Shown one piece after another: positions 1-3,672 of a stretch of DNA of 14,092 nucleotides. Both the position numbers and the translations under genes were made by a program. The notes beneath the pieces were generated by a model that saw nothing but the letters and a program-made list of their open reading frames with translations, did no database searches and was not told the DNA's origin. Positions within the stretch are counted from its first letter, which is position 1; every line of letters begins with the position of its first letter. Origin of the DNA: CAXYVC01 sp964292295 (GTDB lineage: Bacteria; Acidobacteriota; Holophagae; Holophagales; Holophagaceae); NCBI GenBank assembly GCA_964292295.1, contig CAXYVC010000065.1, positions 1 to 14,092 of the forward strand, in the 5' to 3' direction.

Positions 1-23
1 GGCAAAGAAGCGGGCTTGTATTT

Positions 24-1220
24 TCAGGGGTTGCCCCTGGGTGTTTTGCGTGTGCGGGGCGGCCGCGCTATGTGGAGTGAGAGGTAGAGTGTTGAGCAGA
101 GGGGGCTGCCCCCCGCGCCCCCCCGGGGCGCGAGCCCCCTGGGCCCCGACTGGATGCGGCCAAGGCCCGCCAGGGCCGCGGCGGCCGCGGGCTCGGCGAA
201 GACTCCGGTGGTGCGGGCCAGGCGCGCCTGGGCCTCCAGGATTTCCGCGTCCTCCACCACCACGGCGCAGCCGCCGCTCTCCAGCAGCGCCCGCCGCGCG
301 CCGTGGGCGTGGCTCGGGCAGCCCACGGAGATGGAGTCCGCCCGGGTGCGGGGCTGCACGTTCGCATAGCTCCCGCTCGCCCAGTAGCGGGCGATCGCGT
401 CCGACGTGGCCGCCTGCACCGCCACCAGGCGCGGCAGGCGCCCCGTGAGCCCCGCGCGCCGCAGGTCCACGAAGGCCTTGTGGAGCCCGGCCAGGATCAC
501 GCCGTCCCCCGTGCCCACGAGGATCGCGTCCGGCACCCGGAAGCCGGCCTGGGCGTAGAGCTCCAGGCCCGCGGTCTTCTTCCCCTCGATCGTGAGCGGG
601 TGGTAGGCGGTGTTGCGGTTCAGGCCGCCCCGCGCCGCCGTGTATTCCAGGGAAAGGCGGAAGGCCTCGTCGTAGCTGCCCTTCACGGGCAGCACCCTGG
701 CGCCGTGCACCAGCATCTGCACGAGCTTGGCCCGGGGCGCCGTCTCGGGCACGAAGATCAGCGCCTCCAGCCCCGCGCTGGCGCACACGCAGGCCAGGGC
801 GGAGGCGGCGTTGCCCGTGGAGGCGGTCACGATGCGCGTCTCGCCCAGGCGGCGGGCCTCGGCGGCCACCAGGAAGGAGGCGCGGTCCTTCAGGCTGCCG
901 CTGGGGTTCAGCCCCTCGTGCTTCACGAAGAGCCGCTCCAGCCCCAGTTCCGCCCCCAGGCGCGCCGCGCGCAGCAGGGGCGTGCCCCCCACGGGCAGGG
1001 GCGGGTGGAAGGCGGCTTCCACCGCGCAGAAGAGCTGCCAGTCGGGCCGCTCCGGATCGAAGGCCGCGGCGACCGCGGCCGCGTCGAAGACCGCCTCCAG
1101 CACCCCCACCAGGGGCATGCCCGGACGGTAGGCGGCACCACAGTGCGGGCAGAGGTAGCGCACCGCATCCCGGTCGAAGCTGCTGCCGCAATCGGTACAG
1201 CGGTAGCGGAAGGATGTCAT
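24..1220 (-). CDS. thrC: Threonine synthase-like PLP enzyme with aberrant C-terminus
   Basis: Fold type II PLP enzyme, most like threonine synthase (O-phosphohomoserine to threonine, cytoplasm). The 398-residue product has an N-terminal zinc ribbon (C8, C11, C24, C27), the PLP-lysine motif SGSLKDRA (K111), STGNAA at 135-140, a glycine-rich phosphate-binding loop VGTGDG (235-240), and the late motif FAEPAAAAALAGL (341-353). The ATG at 1220 is chosen because AGGTGAGG lies just upstream on the minus strand; a longer in-frame ATG at 1262 lies inside the flanking repeat and is unlikely. Recognisable homology stops near residue 357. The family normally continues about 40 or more residues to a TGxGLK motif that contacts the PLP ring; here that is replaced by 41 Arg/Pro/Gly-rich residues read through a GC-rich hairpin. 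I looked in the other two frames and found no displaced TGxGLK, so this is not a simple frameshift. The enzyme may be inactive, making this a possible pseudogene. It follows the GxxExxY cassette on the same strand. Another PLP beta-family activity cannot be excluded. Confidence 0.8.
   Translation of the reverse strand: MTSFRYRCTDCGSSFDRDAVRYLCPHCGAAYRPGMPLVGVLEAVFDAAAVAAAFDPERPDWQLFCAVEAAFHPPLPVGGTPLLRAARLGAELGLERLFVKHEGLNPSGSLKDRASFLVAAEARRLGETRIVTASTGNAASALACVCASAGLEALIFVPETAPRAKLVQMLVHGARVLPVKGSYDEAFRLSLEYTAARGGLNRNTAYHPLTIEGKKTAGLELYAQAGFRVPDAILVGTGDGVILAGLHKAFVDLRRAGLTGRLPRLVAVQAATSDAIARYWASGSYANVQPRTRADSISVGCPSHAHGARRALLESGGCAVVVEDAEILEAQARLARTTGVFAEPAAAAALAGLGRIQSGPRGLAPRGGAGGSPLCSTLYLSLHIARPPRTRKTPRGNP
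25..39. terminator. Short hairpin at the thrC stop codon
   Basis: CAGGGG (25-30), loop TTG, CCCCTG (34-39): a perfect 6-bp stem with a 3-nt loop. The minus-strand stop codon (24-26) overlaps one arm. On the plus strand it is followed by GGTGTTTTGC and on the minus strand by AAAATACAAG, so no convincing U-tract follows in the direction of thrC. It is a possible terminator or mRNA 3' stabiliser only. Confidence 0.3.
101..139. repeat. GC-rich imperfect hairpin repeat in the thrC 3' end
   Basis: Outer arms GGGGGCT (101-107) and AGCCCCC (133-139) are perfect inverted repeats. An inner perfect stem CGCGCCCC (114-121) pairs with GGGGCGCG (125-132) around a 3-nt loop, leaving a one-sided C-rich bulge at 108-113. 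Base composition is almost pure G and C, unlike the flanking 40-100 stretch. Translated on the minus strand it gives the low-complexity peptide GLAPRGGAGGSPL. Palindromes of this kind recur as dispersed repeats in many GC-rich genomes, but only one copy is visible here, so calling it a dispersed repeat is inference. It could also terminate or stabilise the transcript. Confidence 0.55.
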
Positions 1221-1247
1221 GGCCTCACCTGCAGGTCCGAAACACGA

Positions 1248-1278
1248 TCCACGGATGGGCACGGATTCACACGGATGG
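1248..1278. repeat. Left inverted repeat of the GxxExxY cassette (three 10-bp units)
   Basis: CACGGAT occurs three times at exact 10-bp spacing (1250-1256, 1260-1266, 1270-1276), separated by the variable triplets GGG and TCA. The 31-bp stretch 1248-1278 is the inverted counterpart of 1734-1764, matching at 24 of 31 positions by hand alignment; the mismatches fall almost entirely in the spacer triplets. It sits 27 bp upstream of the thrC start codon. The 10-bp period places each unit on the same face of the helix, as expected for protein-binding iterons or transposition ends. That functional reading is inference. Confidence 0.85.
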
Positions 1279-1368
1279 GGCGGGGACGCAGGGCCCAGAG
1301 CTCCCCCTCCTCCCGTCGCGGCTCAGGTCCGCGGTCCCTGCCCATCGATAGGCATTCTTGGAAGCTGC

Positions 1369-1737
1369 TCATCGGACCATGCGCTTCCATTGGAGTCGTG
1401 GCGTCCCGAAGTTGATGAGAAGGCCCACCCTCAATCCGGTGGCCTTCAGGTAGTTCAGGAGCTGGGCCTCGTGCTCGGGCGCCAGCGCGGCGAGAGCCTT
1501 GAGCTCGAGGAGCATCCGCTCCTCCACCACCAGGTCCGCCACGTAGTTCCCGACGGAGACCCCCTTGTACTGCACGGGGATGGGGTAGGGACTCTGGACC
1601 TGGATCTGCCGGAGCCGAAGCTCCTCGACAAGAGCGCGATGGTAGACCCGCTCGAGGAAACCAGGCCCCAGGACGTTGGACACTTCCATGCAGGCTCCGA
1701 GAACCCGCTCGCTCAACGCCTGTTCCAGGAGTTCCAT
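1369..1737 (-). CDS. GxxExxY family protein (PD-(D/E)xK nuclease fold)
   Basis: A 122-residue protein. It carries the family signature GFLERVY (26-32, GxxExxY) and a likely nuclease core: D68 in NYVADLV, E78 and K80 in LLELKAL, and Q92 in EAQLLNYLKATG, then the typical ending GLLINFG (105-111). This matches the PDDEXK_3/GxxExxY family, whose biological role is not established; a nuclease activity is predicted from fold, not shown. Length and both ends match the family, so it appears intact. The ATG lies 6 nt after the upstream hydrolase stop, in the right inverted repeat, with no clear Shine-Dalgarno sequence, so translation may depend on coupling to the upstream gene. The gene is enclosed by inverted repeats (1248-1278, 1734-1764). 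The family call is firm; the function is open. Confidence 0.88.
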   Translation of the reverse strand: MELLEQALSERVLGACMEVSNVLGPGFLERVYHRALVEELRLRQIQVQSPYPIPVQYKGVSVGNYVADLVVEERMLLELKALAALAPEHEAQLLNYLKATGLRVGLLINFGTPRLQWKRMVR

Positions 1738-1764
1738 CCGCGCTCATCCGTGTTGATCCGTGGA
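1734..1764. repeat. Right inverted repeat of the GxxExxY cassette (three 10-bp units)
   Basis: ATCCGCG, ATCCGTG and ATCCGTG start at 1736, 1746 and 1756, again exactly 10 bp apart, and in opposite orientation to the copies at 1248-1278. The repeat lies inside coding sequence. It encodes the last residues (STDQHG) and the TGA stop (1744-1746) of the M20 hydrolase, and its innermost unit supplies the ATG (1735-1737) of the GxxExxY gene. No flanking target-site duplication was evident by eye. Confidence 0.85.
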
Positions 1765-2967
1765 GACGCCGTTCAGGTGCGCCACGAAGGCGGCGTAGAA
1801 GGCCGCGGCCTCAGTCAGCTGCGCCACGGGGCAGTGCTCGTCGGGCGCGTGGGCCAGGGTCTCGTCCCCCGGGCCGAGGCCCAGGCAGGGGATGCCCTTG
1901 AGCCCCGCGATGGCCACGGCGTTGGTGCTGAAGGTCCACTTGTCCACGCGGGGCTCCCGGCCCAGCACGCCCCGGTAGGCCTCCACGGCCGCCCCGAGCC
2001 AGGGGCTCTCCTCGGGCAGCACCCAGGTGGGGTAGTACTTCTCCATGGGGTAGACGAGGCCCGTGTAGGCGGGCTCGCGGTACTCCAGGATGCGCACCTC
2101 CGCGTCGGGGCAGCCCGCGCGGGCGGCGGCCTCCTGCACCTCCCGCACCGCGCCCTCCTTCGTCTCCCCGAAGGTCAGGCGGCGGTCCAGGCTGAGCGTC
2201 GCGCTGTCCGGCACGGCGCACTGGCTGGGGCCGGTGAAGAAGACCTGGGACACGCAGACGGAGCCCTTGCCGAGGAAGGGGTCCTCCTTCAGGCGCCCGT
2301 GCAGCTGCTCGATCTCCAGGGCCACGCGGCTGATCTTGTAGATGGCGTTGTCGCCCCGCTCCGGGGCGCTGCCGTGGCAGGAGCGCCCCTTCACCTCCAC
2401 CTGCATCTCCATGCGGCCCCGGTGGCCCCGGTACAGGTTCAGGTTCGTGGGCTCGGTGATGACCACCAGCTCGGGCCGGAGCTTTTCCTCCTCCAGCAGG
2501 TACGTCCAGCACAGGCCGTCGCAGTCCTCCTCCATCACGGTTCCCGTGAAGAGCAGGGTGAAGGCGTGGTTGAGCTCCAGTTCCCGGATGATGCGACCCG
2601 CCGTCACCATGGAGGCCATGCCGCCCTCCTGGTCCACCGTGCCGCGGCCCCAGACCTGGCCGTCCTCGAGCCTGGGCGTGAAGGGGTCGAAGGTCCACAG
2701 GCTGGGATCGCCGGGGTACACGGTGTCGATGTGGGCGTCGAAGGCGAGTACGCGCGGGCCCGAGCCGATGCGCCCGATCACGCTGCCCAGGCCGTCGACG
2801 CGCACCTCGTCGAAGCCCGAGCGCGCCATCTCCGCCGCGATGACCTGCACCACCTCCCGCTCCTTCCCGCTGAAGGAGGGCACGCGGACCATGTCCATCA
2901 GGAAGCGCGCGGTCTCGCCCTGGAGGGCCGCTGCACGATCGTGGATCCGGCGGGCGAGCGCGTTCAT
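1744..2967 (-). CDS. ygeY: YgeY-type M20 family metallohydrolase
   Basis: A 407-residue cytoplasmic M20 zinc hydrolase (no signal peptide). It matches the YgeY group often labelled selenium-metabolism hydrolase. Likely metal and catalytic residues are H79 and D81 (AFDAHIDTV), bridging D112 (GTVDQEGG), E146/E147 (VMEEDCDGLCW), E172 (TEPT) and H373 (AHAPDE). Group-specific stretches YRGHRGRMEM (179-188), HGSAPERGDNAIYK (198-211) and VDKWTFSTN (341-349) are all present. The substrate is unknown; the family cleaves amide bonds of peptides or N-acyl/carbamoyl compounds. The ATG at 2967 follows GAGGTGG; the longer open frame upstream runs through hairpins and the preceding gene. The last residues (STDQHG) and stop codon come from the inverted repeat of the next cassette, but all catalytic residues precede it. 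No selenium or purine-catabolism genes are nearby, so the selenium link is only inherited from family naming. Confidence 0.9.
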   Translation of the reverse strand: MNALARRIHDRAAALQGETARFLMDMVRVPSFSGKEREVVQVIAAEMARSGFDEVRVDGLGSVIGRIGSGPRVLAFDAHIDTVYPGDPSLWTFDPFTPRLEDGQVWGRGTVDQEGGMASMVTAGRIIRELELNHAFTLLFTGTVMEEDCDGLCWTYLLEEEKLRPELVVITEPTNLNLYRGHRGRMEMQVEVKGRSCHGSAPERGDNAIYKISRVALEIEQLHGRLKEDPFLGKGSVCVSQVFFTGPSQCAVPDSATLSLDRRLTFGETKEGAVREVQEAAARAGCPDAEVRILEYREPAYTGLVYPMEKYYPTWVLPEESPWLGAAVEAYRGVLGREPRVDKWTFSTNAVAIAGLKGIPCLGLGPGDETLAHAPDEHCPVAQLTEAAAFYAAFVAHLNGVSTDQHG

Positions 2968-2987
2968 GGCCACCTCGTACGAAGGAA

Positions 2988-3007
2988 GCCCCCGCATCCG
3001 CGGGGGC
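2988..3007 (-). terminator. Hairpin upstream of ygeY, likely terminator of the lipoprotein gene
   Basis: A perfect 8-bp stem GCCCCCGC (2988-2995) / GCGGGGGC (3000-3007) with a 4-nt loop ATCC. On the minus strand it is followed by TTCCTTCG rather than a clean U-run, so it is a terminator-like structure of a GC-rich genome. It lies 20 bp upstream of the ygeY start, so it might alternatively act as a leader hairpin for ygeY. Confidence 0.55.
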
Positions 3008-3013
3008 CCCTCG

Positions 3014-3036
3014 GCGCCTGCGAGGATAGCAGGCGC
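3014..3036 (-). terminator. Second hairpin after the lipoprotein gene, enclosing a TATCCT box
   Basis: A perfect 8-bp inverted repeat, GCGCCTGC (3014-3021) and GCAGGCGC (3029-3036), with 7 nt between. It begins 14 bp after the lipoprotein stop codon, a usual terminator position, and only 6 bp separate it from the next hairpin. The spacer read on the minus strand contains TATCCT preceded by TGC, resembling an extended -10 element, so this could instead be an operator over a ygeY promoter. The two readings cannot be separated from sequence. Confidence 0.5.
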
Positions 3037-3050
3037 GCGGCATCCTGCCT

Positions 3051-3659
3051 CTATTCGGCGGTGAGGGTTCCCACCACCACGCTCAGGTCCTGCTCCTGGC
3101 CGTTCTCGTCCAGGAGGACCGGACGCTTCCCGGAAGGAACCGAGAGCGTCACGGCCCCCTTGGTGGCGCCGCTGGCGAGGCGCAGGCTCACGGTGAAGAC
3201 GGGGTCCGTGCCCAGGGTGGCCGTGCCCGCCTTCTGGTAGGCCCCCACCTGGAGATCCGTGGCGGATCCGAGCCGCGTCTTGAAGAGCTTCACCGAGGCG
3301 TCGCTCCCGCCGGAGCTGAGGTCCAGGGCCGTGCCGGGGAGCGCGTATTCCGTGGCGCCGGTGGGCTGGACCCAGGCGGCGCGTCCGGCCTCGCAGCGGA
3401 GGAAGAGCGTCACCCCCTGCACCTTCGCGCCCGAGGGACCGAGCAGGACGAGCTTGAGGGTGGAGCTGTCGTTGGTGGCGGGATCCGCCACCAGGCGCCA
3501 GGTGCTGCTCGTGGCCGCCGCGCTGGGCACGTAGTGGAGCTTCGTGGGGGCCTTGTCGCCGCTGGACTTCTTGCTGCCCCCGCCGCCGCAGGCGGAGACG
3601 AGGAGCAGCAGGCCGCAGCCGAGGAGGAGGCCGGAACGCCGGAAGAACATGGGACGCAT
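3051..3659 (-). CDS. Secreted lipoprotein with cohesin-like domain
   Basis: A 202-residue protein. The signal peptide has positive residues, a Leu-rich core and lipobox VSAC (Cys24), then a GGGGSKKSSGDK linker, so it should be lipid-anchored on the outside of a membrane. The remainder (about 45-202) is beta-rich. Its second half, TDPVFTVSLRLASGATKGAV followed by LLDENGQEQDLSVVVGTLT, resembles the end of cohesin domains (hydrophobic strand, small-residue turn, then a closing strand ending in a G-x-hydrophobic pattern). This is pattern recognition, not a search result. The gene starts 11 nt after the stop of a protease with a C-terminal dockerin-like module, which supports a partner role. The ATG at 3659 is chosen over the one at 3650 because AGAAGGAG sits 5 nt upstream of it. 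Lipoprotein status is firm; the cohesin assignment is moderate. Confidence 0.75.
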   Translation of the reverse strand: MRPMFFRRSGLLLGCGLLLLVSACGGGGSKKSSGDKAPTKLHYVPSAAATSSTWRLVADPATNDSSTLKLVLLGPSGAKVQGVTLFLRCEAGRAAWVQPTGATEYALPGTALDLSSGGSDASVKLFKTRLGSATDLQVGAYQKAGTATLGTDPVFTVSLRLASGATKGAVTLSVPSGKRPVLLDENGQEQDLSVVVGTLTAE

Positions 3660-3664
3660 GGGGT

Positions 3665-3672
3665 CTCCTTCT
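3665..3672 (-). promoter_or_regulatory. Shine-Dalgarno site of the lipoprotein gene
   Basis: AGAAGGAG on the minus strand, 5 nt before the ATG at 3659. It overlaps the TAG stop (3671-3673) of the upstream protease gene, which implies the two genes are co-transcribed and probably co-translated. Confidence 0.8.

Larger units (their letters stand above)
1248..1764 (-). mobile_element. Putative 517-bp GxxExxY cassette with inverted ends
   Basis: One gene, encoding a GxxExxY-family protein with PD-(D/E)xK nuclease residues, is enclosed exactly by two 31-bp inverted repeats built of 10-bp-period ATCCGTG units. No transposase is present inside. Between the gene's stop (1369) and the left repeat there are about 90 bp (1279-1368) in which I see no gene or clear signal. 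The architecture resembles a small non-autonomous element, or a repeat-plus-nuclease unit comparable in logic to REP sequences with RAYT enzymes. Mobility is inferred from structure alone; lack of a visible target-site duplication weakens it. Confidence 0.5.

Noticed and set aside
27..150. Simple frameshift as the cause of the odd thrC C-terminus
   Set aside because: All three minus-strand frames were read and none contains a TGxGLK-like segment, so sequence was replaced or lost rather than shifted.
41..448. Plus-strand open frame at the window start
   Set aside because: It is antisense to thrC with a Pro/Arg-rich, low-complexity translation and no ribosome site.
1221..1262. Longer N-terminus for the threonine synthase-like gene from an ATG at 1262
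   Set aside because: The extra residues come from the inverted repeat and lack similarity to the family; AGGTGAGG precedes the ATG at 1220.
1248..1764. CRISPR or other spaced-repeat array
   Set aside because: Units are 7 bp with 3-bp spacers, present three times on each side and inverted; this is not a repeat-spacer array.
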